Positions 12,101 through 27,100 are shown, numbered from the stretch's first letter. The stretch: DNA of 64,000 nucleotides from Oreocharis arfaki (GCA_013398015.1 VZRR01012715.1:1302001-1366000); one strand, 5' to 3'. Made by a program: numbers and translations. The notes: generated from the letters alone by a model not told the origin.

Positions 12101-15100
12101 CAAGTATCGATCATTTTTAATTCATGTTAAAGCCGTGAATGACAGAGGAACAGAAGAAATCTGCAATGGTGGCATTAGACCAGTGGTTAGAATACCTCCT
12201 CTAAAACCTCAAACGAACAAGGGCCATTCACTTGCTTCATTGTTGGCAAAAGTTGCAGCAGGCAAGGTAATAAATAGCCAAGGAAGATTCACGTGTTAGT
12301 TGTAGACTTGGGATGATTCATGTCACCTGAAAACGAAACAGCTGTTAGCAGAATTAAGATCCATTAAAACCTGCTTTCTAAAGAGGTGACACTGTGTTGA
12401 CACCTTCAAGAATTAGGGTTCAACGTTTCTAAATTGTTTCTTTTGTGCAAATTTAATGGGAAAGGTCTGTTCTGCCGCTTCCACATTCTGAACACTTGTT
12501 TTTGAAACTTAAGTTTCCTTGAGTATTTTCAGTAGTTGATAGGCCTTATCCTTCTATGAAGATGTGTGTGTGTGTGTTTTACTCTTGATCATTGTAGTTG
12601 TAAGATTGGATGATATGATGTACATCCTGTGGACATTATTAGAGTAGTTAAGGCATAATAGGTTACAGAACATGAATAATTTATTGTTCTATATTAAAGC
12701 AATTAGTGAATAAAAATAGTTAATTTTAGTACAATGCTCAGACTGAGAGATTTTAGTGAACGGCTGCATTTCCCTGAACAGGGTATAGAAATAAATCAGA
12801 ACCAATGTGATTTATGAATGTTATTTTTTCCGAAAATATAAGGAAAAGCCATCTAGCAAAATTGAAGCCACTACTTCTTCAAGAAAATCAGATAATCTGC
12901 GAGGCTGTGACTTACTTCAAGAAGTCTCTGTAACAATTCGAAGATTTAAAAAAACTTCAATTTCAAAAGAAAGGTTAGTAGGTGCTTTTTAAATCTGAAG
13001 CAATATTGGCTTTAGTTACACTTCTCATGAAAAGCTTAGTTCTCAGAATAGCTCAGGTCAAAATACTGTTTCAAGTTGTCATTTCATAAGCTTATTTTAC
13101 ATGGAAAATCCTGTAAATTGCAAGTTAGAGGGCAATATGCTGTGAAAGTTGTGGTAGGATAACACCATGCATGAAATTATATGTTCAGTGGGGTTTTTTG
13201 CCTGACTTCAAAATGCAAATGTAAATAAGTTTTCTTGGTAAAACAGATACATTTTTTAGAGGAAGCATCTTCCCTTTCTACTTCCTCATTTCCTTGTTTC
13301 TTAGAGCAGAAATTAGATTATTGTTTTAAAAGTTTAGAATCAAATTCAGCTAACAAAGAAGTGATTGAAGTCTCTGGTTTGGTACTGCAGACCTAGATGC
13401 AAGTAATACAGTATTTAAAGTGTATTAGCAGCCACCACCCTGCAGTGGTGGCACGGACTGTAATGGGCATAAAGAGCTCATCGAAGCTGCAAAGAGGTAT
13501 ATGCAAACGGTTGATAAGATGGTGAAAGTTAGTTCAGGTTTAGAAGTTGCTAGACAAGTTAATGGGGAGGAAAAAACTCCATAGAAGCTACGAGATATAC
13601 CATAACGTAGGAAGTTCTGTGAGCAGAAAGTATTGTATATGCTCATGTACTGCTTTTACTTTCATCTAGGATTCTCTTTTTTGCTGCTCCTAGGACAGGA
13701 TACAGAGCTGGAGAGACACTTTAATGGGAGAATGGCCATGTTGGATAATTCTGGTTTTTCTTTCCTTCCCCTTCTCCCTAGAGTTCAACGGTGTGCCATG
13801 TTACAGTTTTCAGAGTTTCATGAGAAGCTGCTGACCACTCTTTGCAAGAAGACAGAGGATGGTCTGACTACAGAACATGCTCAGAGTCTTGTACTTGACA
13901 CACTTTGTTGGTTGGCCGGAGTATATTCAAATGGCCCTGGCAGGTAAAGGAGGAATTGTGTTCAAATTATCAGGGCTATTTCTCAGTATCAGTTTGGTTT
14001 AAAAAATAGTTTTATATAATTCTCTAAAGTATGCAACTTGTTTCCACAGCTCAAAGGAGGGAAATGACAGTTTGCTTTCTAAAACACGTAAATGTGTCTC
14101 TGATATTATACGTGTTTGCTTCTTTGAAGCTGGGCGGAGCATAGCTCACAAATGTGCACGATTTCTTGCACTGTGCATCAGGTTAGTGCTAATTATTTGC
14201 ATATGTTTATTTTTGTTTATTTCTGCTTTTCATGTATTTGAGGGATTTGCATGCATTCTGAATTGAACATATGTGTTTGTTACTGTTTCATCTTCTGAAG
14301 GAGATTTTATCCTTCTTTCTTTCTTCATTAAATGTTAAAGTGTCTGTGTTTTTTTGTAGCAATGGCAGGTGTGACCCGAGTCAGCAAGGGTTTGGATCAG
14401 TTCTTCTAAAAGCTTTACTCGACAATATGCCTCTTTTGCCTGCTGCTGCCACAGGTGGTACGTATGCAGTGTTTGTTGTCATAAGCATGCAGGGTACATT
14501 TGTTGTTTGTCGAGTTGTGTTGAACTCCCTTGTGAAATTAGAATGAGGTAATTGTTCGGTTAGTTCAAAACGCTCCTTGGAGTGGTCTGGTCATGAAGTA
14601 GACATTTGCAGTTGGTTGAATTTTAAGCAAATAAGCTTGATTAAACCAGAGCATGAAGTCTGACATTTTTGGAAGAGCTTAAGTAAGTTTTGTAAGAGTT
14701 CTGAAAGGTGTTTAGCAGCAGCAGATTCTGTTGACATAAGTTACAGTCAGGGTTGTCTATTATTTTTTAAAAATAGGAGATAGCCAGGAAACTTGGCTAT
14801 CCAAATGATGTCCAACTAGCAATCCACTTCTGGTTCTTCTGCACTAAAAGGAAATTTTAACTAAATTAAATTCCTTCCTTATCTATATTGCCGTGTAACG
14901 GTCTCTTAGCACCTTGTTGAAGCATCTGTAGTGCCAGATGGAATGGGAAGATGAGTTCACCTTCGTATTTTGGGTGGCAAGGCCTGCTTTTCACACTAGG
15001 ACATCGTTGAATTGTTTCTAGCTTGGCATCACCAAGGGGTCTTGCAGAAAAATTAGTTTGCGTTCCAAAAGGCTTGTTAAACTACCACCCAGGTCAAAAC

Positions 15101-18100
15101 ACTTAACACACTGCTACAGAGAGTATGGAATGCACTGGGAGGGAATGAGAAGGAGGAAGCTGAGATGTGTGTTTCTGTACAGTTACCACCGTGCTATGCT
15201 CCTAGAACTGATTTGTATGGAAACAGTGCCTCCAGCAAATACAGATTAAGGAGACAGCAGCCAGAACCAGAGGATGAAAGGAGAAAAAGAGCTGGATCTG
15301 GAGTATGGCGTGGCTCTGACGGGATTGGAACCCCTAGCCAAGCACCTTAATATATCAAGAGCATTTTGATTTTTGTGGGTAGAAGCAATGAAAGAAGTGT
15401 ACAAAGCTGTCTCTTGGGAACCTTTTTTTCCTTCAATTATGTGGTAGTTGGTAAGAGAATTAGAAGTACTTGTGGAAACTTATGATTGAGAATGATTTTT
15501 AGTTGAAGTCTCTCAAGAAAGGGGAAGGGGTAGAATGCCTCCTAGTCTGTATTCAGTAACCATTAGATAATTATTTATCACTTCCATTGATTATCCTTCA
15601 AAGTATACTTTCTCAGTGAAAAATTTATATCACATTTCACCTGGAATATTTTCTTTTTAATGCAGGATCTGTGTATTGGTATTTTGTGTTGCTGAACTAT
15701 GTAAAGGATGAAGATTTGGCAGGATGCAGTACAGCTTGTGCATCATTGCTGACTGCGGTGTCCCGGCAGCTGCAGGATCGCCTAACACCAATGGAAGCGT
15801 TACTTCAGACAAGGTACTAAGAAATGTGGTTGTTGTAAACTTAGTAAAAACAAACCTAAGAACTGTCCAGTGCCATCCTTTGGTGTTCTGATAAAGTTTG
15901 TTTGTTACATTTTGCTGTATTTGTTTGAGCAAGGATTAATTTGCTAAAGGTCTGGAAAACCATTTTAACATGTGCGAAATTAAAATTGAATTTAATTGCT
16001 ATTTCGCATTTTAAATCAGAAAATGTGTATGTGGCATTTGAAGTCTGTGCAATCCTTAAATTAGTATTTATGATTTTTAGTGTAAGGACTAACAAAGCAT
16101 GTCCTATTTTGCCTCCTGGAGGGAATGAAGTATGCTGAATAGTTTCAGTTTGGCGTAGTGCTTCACAAAACTATGGTCTTTCAGTAGGCTGACCATCCAT
16201 TTAATGTATTTCTTCTAAAGGCCAGATTCTAAGTGTAGAGACCTGGAGTAATTTACTGGGAGTGCAGGTTCATCTTTTAAATTACGTATCAATGTAATTT
16301 AGGACTGTGTTGTTGCATGTTTTGCGTATTGAACTGATTAGCCATTTTACTTTTGATTTACATGATACAAAAATGAAACTTCTGATGGTTCAATTTTGTA
16401 GCAGTTTCCAAAGCTGCATTATGGTGATGGAAAAATGCTGCTGTTGGACAGCTCTTTCACTTGTGGTTTGGGTGCAAGAGTTTTCCTCAAAGTCAAGCAA
16501 GATCAAGGTAGAAAAGGTTCGGTGGAGGTTGGTTCAGAATTTTCAGATAAAATTGAAAATGTAATAGAAAATTTAGTAGGGGAAGGTGTGGAGGAAGGAG
16601 GATATCTGTTTATTTTTAGTTTTGTTTTTGAAGAACTGTAATTCCAAAATACTTCATAAAAACTTAATGTCAGGTGTTACACTTGGATCCTTATCTTGCT
16701 GTCTACTACATTTCTCTACTTACTTGTTAATTTATTTCACCATCTGTAGTCCTTGCAGTTGATTAGAAGACTTATCCCAGCAATAGAAATGATATCTGGA
16801 AAAACTAAGAATTTTGAAAAATAAACAAAGTGAACTGAACCAAATGGAGGAGAAAAATGTGAAAATTACACTTGATATGAGAGTGGCACCTTTCTGTGGG
16901 CATCAAGTTGTTCCTTCATGTAGATTGCTTTCAAGTACTTTCTTTAAACAGCATACCTGAAATAGAAGGTCTTCCTCCTTTCCAGCTGACCACTTTTGAG
17001 TTTGGTACATGTGACATTTCAGCTCACCTTCTGGTGAGCACGGCTGTCTGCATGGCAAGGGAAGATTTCTGAAGTGACCCTGTTCTTGGTGTCCTTCAAG
17101 CTTAGATTTTCTGAATGATTCTAGATGGTATTTTACTGATTTTCTTCTTGGAACTTAATTTGCTTCCCCTTTTAACTCCGTAACCTCATAGGTAGTTTAA
17201 GAGTAGCAGCAAATCCCTTATTTGATTACAATATCTCTCTAGCAAGGACTGACTATTTCTTCATTTAGTTTACTAATTTAAACGAAATTTGTGGGCCTTC
17301 CCTTCATATGTCTACAGATCAAGGAAAGTACTCTCATTTTTGGGGTTTGGTTTTTGGTTTTGGTTTTTTTGTTAAGGAGAAATTAGTAGGCAGCCATAGC
17401 TTTACCCTTTTTCTCTTTCCTCTTCCCAAATTGTATTCTATCTTTTTTGTGTGCATTTGTGTTGTGGAGTTTATGCTATTATGTTTTTCCTCTTTGTCAT
17501 TGGTCCCAGGCGCAATAGCCTAACATCTGGTAATCAGCTAAAAGCTGATGTCTGATTAATGGAGCTGCACATTCATGGGAGAGTAATAGTCGTTTTACTA
17601 TCATGTGCTGCAATAAATCAAGTAAAACTTGCAAGGAGAAGGCCAGTAGGGTGTGTTACATGATTTGCAGTTCAGAAGACAACAGAAGAACGGATTTCAG
17701 ATAGGATTTTAGGCTGTCTTAGAAAAAAGCAGGTTGGTTTTGGCTCTAGCAAATCTGAGAAAATTTCTCCAGCCTGTTCTTGAAAGTACCAGATTCATGT
17801 AGTCATAGAATTAAATTATTCCAAGTACTGTAAGGTGTTGCATGTTTAATTATTATCATTAGCACTTGAACTGTCTCCTGCTCACATCTGATCTGAAAAC
17901 TCTCCTGCTGCAATTAAAGCCTTTTAGTGCTTGTGTCCTGCCCACATTGGCACTGGAGAGCAGGTTGATTCTAAACAAATTCTGGATGTCTGGAGTGTGT
18001 TTGTATCTTCATTGTATTCTCCAGGTCTGTAGTCATTCTTAAAGCATTTCCTTGAGCTGTTTTCTTTGGGCCTTATCTTCCTTGTGTTGTGATGTGCAAA

Positions 18101-21100
18101 ATTTTAGACGTTATTCCAGTTGAGGGCTCTGATAAATGAAGCAGAAGAGGTATTTCGCATAGTTCCTATTCGTTACTGCATAAATGAGTAAGGTGATTGA
18201 TGAGTTTTTACATGACATTCTTGATTTAGTCTTTGTTTTTTTTTGATGTACCTTCTATATCCTTTTGTGAGAAGGATTGCTAATGAAGCTTAAAACTGTG
18301 AACGTGATCATTCCTGCTGAAGGATGGGTAAAAGGCACTATACTTGTTGAAATAAATCTGGGTTGGACAGAATAAGTTAAATCCCTCTGCAGTATGTTCG
18401 AATTCTGATTCTACTCTACGGTGCTCTTGTAGAATTTTTACGTTTTATGACCTGCTTACTTAATAAATCAAACTCTTCTTTTAAAACATATAAGTAATCA
18501 GTGTTAGTGTTGAGCTAACCTGATTTATTAAATTTTAGAATCTGATGTCTAAAGCAGGCTGTGGAGGTACCTCACTGAATTTTGTCTGAGCATTTTTATG
18601 TGTTTTAGTAGCCACCGTACAGTAGCATGTTGTCTTGGCTGGCATATGAAAAAAGGTCAGGCAGCAAACACATCAGTCTTGTCAAATGTGCAGGATGCCC
18701 TGGTCCTGTCTAATATATACTTGTAAAGAGCAACCAAGTCTATCCTGTGTTGTTCTGAGCATAAGGTTATTTTGAGTTTGCTACGTTGTAAGTAACTTGG
18801 TTGGGAAATGTAATGTTAAATGGGTTGACCTGTAATTCTCAGATGATCTGTAGCAATTATTGCCCTTTTGTAAGATCGTTCATCAGTTTCTGATTATTGC
18901 AGTCATAGATAGTATTGTGTGGCCAAAAGCACTGAGCCCAGCTAGTGTGGAAACATTTTAACATTCAGAGAAGTCTAGAATCTGTTTTTACCTTGTTGCT
19001 TTCATGCAGACATTTTCACTTCTGTGATTATTGGATCGAAAAAGATGTTTAAACATTCCAGTCTTCTCAGCGTTACCTCTTGGGGGTTTTTACCTCATCT
19101 GGTAAAGAAAAGAGAAACTGCTCAGAGGCAGAGGGAAAAGGGGGTGGAAGAACTTACTGTCCCTGCTGGTGTGTTTGTGGAAATATTTCAGATTGCTTCT
19201 GTCTCTTGCCGAAGAGCAGAGTGTTATGTTTCTCACTTTTGTACCTACACAGATGCATTCTTTCTTTCTACTGTGGCTTAGTAATTTGGCCTGATTTCCA
19301 TTTTTTTCCCTCTTTTCAGTTGGTGGTAGTAGGTATTGGTAAACACACAAAAAAACCCCCAACCCAAAACAAACAAACAAAAAAAACCAACACCCCCAAA
19401 CAAACAAAAACAAACCCACAAATGAACAAAAACCCCCACTGATTTTGATACTACTTTGGAGTTTCCTTTTGCTTGGCTTATAAAACTCTAATTAGTTTGG
19501 GACCACTTTGATTGATGGTGCTATTTTTTCCCCTCCAGCACTGCCAGAGTAAATGTTACGAGTTTTCTTCTGTTGAGGTATTTATTGCGAGCATTGATTG
19601 GTATGCCTAGCAGCATTTCCTCTTTTAATTCTCACTTCAGCTGGAAGAACAAGCTGAGGTGGAATTTCTTCAACTGTTTTGGAAAAGTACTGTGTTTTTA
19701 TTAACTTCAGACAAAAGTCTGGTTTACCATGTGCAGGTGTGTGTATTGCTGTGGCTCATTGTCTAAGGCTTGTAGTTCTAGTTTCCATATCTAGTGTGAT
19801 TGTGTGTCATGTTTCCAGGACAATATTACATCTTCAAAACTATTTAGTAATGAAGAGTTACTTATTTAGCATTATAAGCCCTTTGGAAATGCCATCTAAT
19901 AAATTATTTTAATGAAGTATAAATAAGTGATAATTTCTAAGATGTGTCAAATGAATGAACAGAGTAGTTTGGAATATAATAAATCCTGATGGTGAAATAC
20001 TTGGCCTTTTTCTGTAGATAATTTTATATTAGTTCTTATTGTGTGAGTGGTGCTGTTTGTCTTATTTGCAGATACGGATTATACAGTTCACCTTTTGATC
20101 CAGTTCTGTTTGATTTGGAAATATGTGGCTCTTCTTGTAAAAATGTGTACAACAGCAGCATTGGAGTACAGTCCGATGAAATTGATTTGTCTGATGTTCT
20201 GTCAGGTATGTATATTTAGCAGTGATTGATTGTGGTAAAATTGGTAAACCTCTATTATACTGTTTTCTTTTTGTGAAGATGTGATTTTATACTTTACAGG
20301 GAAGCTGAAGTCCAAGGTATTCTCTTGCTTATGATATCTGTTACATCTTCCTGTGGCCTTAGGGCAAGGAGAAAAAGCCTCTTTCTGGGATCTGGCATTT
20401 TCTTACCCTGTAGAATATCTCAGGGTAGAGATTAGACAGAAAGGCTGCCCTTACTCCCTGGGTCAGTCATCTAGGAATCATCTATCACCTCTTTCAAGTA
20501 GCTTCCTTGAGGGGTGTTACTATTCATTCAGGCTAGCAACACTCACATAGGCAGAGAAACCTAAATCAATTTTCCTGAAGTTGGGAAGCTGCCACATGGC
20601 ATTCCTCTGCTTAAATATAAAGGTTTAATGAGGTATTTTTTCTGCTTCAGAGGAGTTAAAAAGCATATTTTTGTGTATCTTCTCAGGTTAATTCATAAGT
20701 GAATCTTTAGGCCCTGCAGTGTCCTAAAGAACTAGCTAATTTTTACCTGTCAGGAAATTCTTTTTGTAGCAAGCATATACATCAGTCATAGTGCCTCCTT
20801 TCCTTCTCTTGTATGCTGATGTCTTTCTCCTTCCTATCCCTTCCTCCATACAACTCTGTGAATTTGTTTGGATATTGATTAATAGTCTGGGTTTTATACT
20901 AAATTCATGTATGATCTTAGTTGGTCTGGCAGTTTCTTCCTCTTCCTTTCCAGTAACATCAATATATTTTTGCAAGCTAATTTGCTTTCAGTATAGAAAG
21001 AATAGAACATCCATATATAGTTTGTTTCTGGAATTAAGAAGATTATACTACTGTCACAGTTGACAGTTCGATTTATTAATATCCTCTGTTCAGATTTGAC

Positions 21101-24100
21101 AGCATTATCATTTTAAAAATATACTTCCATTTATATTGAGGATGTGATGGTGTTAAGATGTTTCTTCTACAACATGAACTAATAAAATATGTGCATTATA
21201 TTTGGTTGTCCCTTTTGACACTTCATAACTTGAAATATCGCTATCAAGAAAACATTGGCTGACTGTGCAAATACGTGTTTCTCTTTCAGGAAATGGGAAA
21301 ATAAGTAGCTGTGCAGCTGCTGAAGGTAGTTTTACTTCTCTTACTGGACTTCTGGAAGTTGAACCTCTGCACTTTACCTGTGTTTCAACAAGTGATGGAA
21401 CTAGAATAGAAAGGGACGATGCAAGTACGTTTACTGGTATATACAATTTTTCATTTTTTCTACTTAGTATAGTTGTACAATACATTTTTAGTTGAACATA
21501 ATGGCACTGTTTGACAGATTGCTTGTAGTTTTGCAAGTGTTGAAATGTTTTGTCTGTGTTTTTTTTTCTTTAAATAATTTCTATATGCTATATGAGTATG
21601 AAATATTTTCTATCTATTCTTATACAATTTCTGTCTTTCTTGGATCTTAGCAAACAAATTGGATTAAAAAAATATTAATTTAAATCAGTTTGTTTCTATT
21701 GGAGAGTATAATGTACAAGCATGCATCTTTACCTTACAGCCTTCTGTGGTGGAAAAATTCCAGAGCAATAGGTGGCTTTTCTATAATCCAAGTGTTGCAT
21801 GTATGACCAGTGTGCATAGTCTATAAACCATAGTCTATAAACCATAATCCATAGTCTATAAACCATGATGTTAACTTGTAGCAAGAACTGGATAAAAAGA
21901 GGTATTTCCCTTGTTTTTACCTCACTATGAACGATTTATAAGGAATTAAAGGTGTGTTTTATAATTTCTACATACGTGTTTTGTTTTGTTTGTTTGTTTC
22001 ATGCCAGTGAGTACCTTTGGGGTTACCCCAGCAGTTGGTGGCCTCTCTTCTGGAACAGTTGGGGAAGCCTCGACAGCACTGAGTTCAGCAGCCCAGGTAG
22101 CTTTGCAGTCTCTCTCTCATGCAATGGCCTCAGCCGAGCAACAGCTCCAGGTGCTGCAAGAGAAACAGCAGCAGCTTTTGAAGCTTCAGCAACAGGTTGG
22201 AGGCTATTTGGCTCTTTTTAGTGCTGTATCTAAACTTCGAAAGCTGAGAAAGTAGTTGCAGAGCTAGTTGCCTTTTTTTTTCTCCATAGTGTATTTGTGG
22301 AAGGAACTGCTCAGCACTCTGGTTCCACCTTCTTAAGCAAGGTGCCGGGAGTGTCTCCCATGCTGCTTTGGTCTTTCAGACTTGGTTTTTGTGTATTTTA
22401 AGGGTGGGTTGGGAGTTTGTAATAAAATCTAAGTCTTCATAAGTAAGTATGTCAGTCTGAAATTGAAAAAGCCCACTGAAATAAAAAGCACAATTGCTGA
22501 CACAGGGAAGTACCGGTCATAAGGCCGTTGTTGGTCTGAGGCTTGGCTGCGTTTACTCTACTTTGCTGTTCAGTGGTAGAGTTTTGGGGTTTTTTTTGAT
22601 TACTCCATCTAATTACTCATGTTCCTCAGCAAGTAAGTCAAATTAAATAGTTTAATAGTTTAATTTTTCAGCTTATAGTTGGTCATCTAACTTGGCTATG
22701 TGGAAGGTAGCTTAGGTTTATTAAATCCAGTTGTATAATCAAAGCTGAACTTGTGGCTCAGTACCACTCCTGTGTTCACAAGCAGTATTATCTGCTACAT
22801 GCACTGCTCTCATCTTCTCCACAGAAAGCTAAGCTGGAAGCAAAACTGCATCAGACAACAGCAGCAGCGGCAGCAGCAGCATCAGCAGTTGGTCCTGTTC
22901 ACAACTCTGTGCCTTCTAATACAGTAGCAGCTCCGGGGTTCTTCATTCATCCTTCAGATGTCATTCCACCCACGCCAAAAACAACTCCGCTCTTCATGAC
23001 TCCACCTTTGACTCCACCTAATGAAGCAGTTTCTGCTGTTATTAATGCAGAGCTTGCTCAGCTTTTTCCTGGTTCAGTCATTGACCCCCCAACAGTTAAC
23101 CTTGCAGCACATAACAAGAATACAAGCAAGTCTAGAACGGTAATTATTTTCTTTTAGTTTTCTCAGCGAAACAAGATGCTTACAGCATTACCAGCCTCTT
23201 AATTTGTACTTGAGTGCTGGTAAATATATATTTATTTGGGTGAGATGTGATAACTGTATCACTAAATTTACACTGTATGAAAAGAAATTAAGAAAGTAAG
23301 GTAGTGTTGTTACAGTACCTCATAAGGTTTCTCTTTATTGGAGCTAGCTTAACTGTGTAAGGAGTTATTAATCCTTTGAACTTAGTGGTTTATGTATTTT
23401 GATGGTTCATGCTCAAACCTAAGTGTAGTGAGGTGCTGTCAAAATGGTGTATCTTTAACAGCTCACAATAAATGCAGAGATTTTAATCACTTAATTTTAC
23501 TGATATTTTTCCACTCCTCAGAATCCACTTGGATCTGGCCTTGCTCTTGCAATATCTCATGCTTCACATTTTCTTCAGCCTCCACCTCATCAGTCAATTA
23601 TTATAGAGCGAATGCACTCAGGTAAAGCCACAATTCGTAATAATAATTTTGACACGTGTTCTAATGAGAAGTGGAATATTTTTGGGACTTTAAGTAAGTT
23701 GCTTGGCTACAGTCTCTCTTAGCTTTCCAGAGTAAACATTTTTCTCAGTGTGTATTCTGTCATATCTGGAAGTTTAAGACCCAGCATTTGGTGATAGTTG
23801 AAAAATCATGGGGACTTGGGAAGTATGTTTGGTCTCTGAACAGAGCACTTGCTCAGAAATAATTCATAAAAAGCAAAACAGCTTCATTTAAGTTGCTGCC
23901 AAAATTTTCTTCTTGAAGTGTTCAAGCTGTAGTGAGAGTTTCTGGGATTGTGCAGCTATTTTTACCTCAAGTATACAAATATACTTTTTAAACAATGCAT
24001 AAACCTTTATATACCTTTTAAACAATATATAAACAATGGCTTTATGGTTTGAGAAGTAACGTGTCTTGCTGGTTAGCACACACTGATCTTTTAGGCAATC

Positions 24101-27100
24101 CTGTGTTTTTCTTGCTTAGGAGCAAGAAGATTTGTGACCCTGGATTTTGGAAGACCTATTTTACTGACAGATGTGTTGATTCCCACTTGTGGAGATTTGG
24201 CTTCTTTGTCCATTGACATCTGGACTTTAGGAGAAGAAGTTGATGGAAGGCGACTGGTAGTGGCTACTGACATTAGCACACATTCACTTATTTTACATGA
24301 CTTGTTGCCACCCCCAGTTTGCAGGTTTATGAAGGTAAAAGGATCTTTAAGTTCTTGATGTTTGTTAGTATGTGAATTTTCACTTAAGCTCTCTTCAGAC
24401 CAGACTTTTGTTGCCTACGAATTTTTTGTGTATTTTTGACTTAGTGGGGGTTTTTTGCCTGTTTTGATACAATTGTGTTACAATATAGTTGCATTTTCTT
24501 TCAGATCACTGTTATTGGTCGATATGGTAGCACAAATGCCAGAGCAAAAATCCCATTAGGATTTTATTATGGCCATACCTATATCTTACCCTTTGAAAAC
24601 GAGCTGAAACTAATGCATGATCCCCTCAGAGGAGAAGGTGAAGCCGCAAATCAGCCAGAAATTGATCAACATTTGGCAATGATGGTTGCATTGCAAGAAG
24701 ACATACAGTGCAGGTTAGCAGGGAAAAAAAAGTGTATTTGCTAGTTATTTTAACGTAAAACACTGGGATATCATAATGTTACAGATTTTTTTTGTTCCCA
24801 TTGTATTCTTCTTCAGACCAAAAAATACTCTGCTGTTGTTGTTGAGTGGTTGTGAATATCTTTATAGCAGTAACGAAGACTACACTGTACTTTTTTTCAG
24901 TATCTGTTTTAACAGTGCATTCACAATGGACCAGAAGTTGTCTTCTGGTAGGGTGACTGTCAAATGTGTTGCTGTTTACTAATGTGTATTGAATTGTGTT
25001 TTTTGAATATTTCCCTTTAGGTACAATTTGGCCTGTCATCGGTTAGAAATCCTTCTGCAGAGTATTGACCTGCCGCCACTCAACAGTGCTAACAATGCCC
25101 AGTACTTTTTGAGAAAGCCAGACAAAGCAGTAGAAGAAGACAGCAGAGTATTTTCTGCTTACCAGGACTGCATTCAGCTACAGCTTCAACTCAACTTGGC
25201 TCACCATGCTGTTCAGAGACTCAAAGTAGCTTTGGGTGCAAGCAGGAAAACACTGAAGGAACAATCTGATCCAAAAGAGTTGATTCAGATGTCATCCACG
25301 GAACAGTTACGCACCATCATTAGATACTTACTGGATACTTTGCTCAGTTTGCTACATTCATCCAATGGTTAGTATTTTTTGAGGTTTTGATTTTTTTGTC
25401 ATGTTACTAGAAACAATTTCCAAGTATTTCTGTTTCTTGCTCTGCACTTTCCTACTATAATGCCTTTAAACTATATTTAGATATAGAATCATAGAAATGT
25501 AGAATGGTGTTTGAGTTTGAAGGGATCTTAAAGATCATCTAGTTCCAACACCCTGCCATGGAGAGTGACTCCTTGCACTAGACCAGGCTGCTCCAAGCCA
25601 CATCTACTCTCATTTTAATAGCTGATAACATACTTTGTAAAGTTTTCCCAGTGGCACCAAGCTGGCCTAACCACTTACTGCAAAGGATAGAAGGTGTCAA
25701 GGTCCTTCTGGCTTTTCTGTAGTCCTGGCTGCGTATTCCTTTGTTCACATAGTCATCTAATCCTTCTGTGGGATGATCCAGTTTGTTGAAGTAACAAAAA
25801 ACTGCCCAGGCAGAATAGTCACAGGCAGAATCACCTTGTGGAAGGGTCCGTGAGCATTGAAGCCTGTGCAATGCTGGGGGTTGTTTAGGCAGTTAGGAGC
25901 AGGCCAAGGAAGCAGCAATTGCCTCAAGAGTGGTGGTGGTAGTGAACTCATAAAACCAGTATTTCTGCTCAGTTCATAATTTTCTAATATGCAGTAAAGA
26001 TTTTTATTTCCTAAGCTTGCCATTGAAAGAAGTCTTGGAGAATCAAAATTGAAGAATCTGAGTAGGAGTGGTGGTTTGTTTTTGTTTTTTAACAAAAAAA
26101 AAGGCAGAACATTGTTCTATTGATAGGTTGTATGTCTTGTGATTTTCTGTGCCAGTATGTTCTAAAGCATGATGATGGTTTGGTTTTTGCTTTGTGTAGA
26201 CTCTCTAGGGGTATTTGGACTGACATGGTATTGATTTGATTTTGATCAAATGGCCTGGTGTTTGAGTTACCTGCAAATTACCATGTCCCAATATGTTGCC
26301 TCCTCCTTTACTCCTGTGCCAATTAGTCTAATTGTAGTAGTTTTAAAAACTTACTGTGGACTTTTTCCTATGTTTTCAAGTCATTGTCTCTTTAAGCAGA
26401 GATGTTCTCTTTTCTTAAAAGGGCACTCAGTTCCTGTGGTTCTGCAGAGTACTTTTCATGCTCAAGCCTGTGAAGAATTATTTAAACACCTGTGTATCAG
26501 TGGAACCCCCAAGATACGATTGCATACTGGCCTTCTGCTTGTTCAGCTCTGTGGAGGTGAAAGGTGGTGGGGTCAGTTTCTCTCAAACGTCCTGCAGGAA
26601 TTATACAATTCAGAACAACTTCTCATATTTCCACAAGACAGGTAAGGTGTAGATCTGTATTGATACATTACCTGTGGATCAGTGAAGTAATTCCGTTGTT
26701 CATAACTTAGCATTGGAATTGACAAAATTGGACTGAAGGGTACTTATCCATGGTTTTCATTGATTTAAGAAACAGACCCCAAAAAGTACTGCAGATGATA
26801 GATGACCAATTGCAGTTATTTATTGCACCTATTTTGTTCTTACACCACAAAAATTTGCTATTTTTTCTTACTTGGAGATCTTTATATACCTAGCAGGATT
26901 GCTCCCCAATGTCAAAAATTTATCAGGCTTAAATGTACCCTCACCATAGAGCTGCTCTCCTCCGGCATTTGAAAGTGGGATTGAGACTGGAAGGTACACT
27001 ATTAGCATTTAATACAAAAGATTGCACTGAGGTAAGGGCAAGAACGTGTCGAGTTGAGCACTGAATGTTGGATGTATTATTTCAGATTATTGATTGAGGT

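Larger units (their letters stand above)
15814..20071. other. BIRC6 intron, 4.3 kb
   Basis: Holds a degraded minus-strand CR1 segment (about 17796-18240) and an A/C-rich tract (19341-19439). T/G-rich sequence occurs at 17338-17372. The rest is unique. No gene is seen. Confidence 0.75.

Noticed and set aside
15310..15345. tRNA T-arm-like sequence (GACGGGATTGGAACCCC) read on the minus strand
   Set aside because: No matching acceptor stem, anticodon arm or D-arm at the expected distances; taken as chance similarity.
19080..19442. Overlapping open frames on both strands near 19.1-19.4 kb
   Set aside because: Both depend on an A/C-rich tract and have no recognisable protein character.
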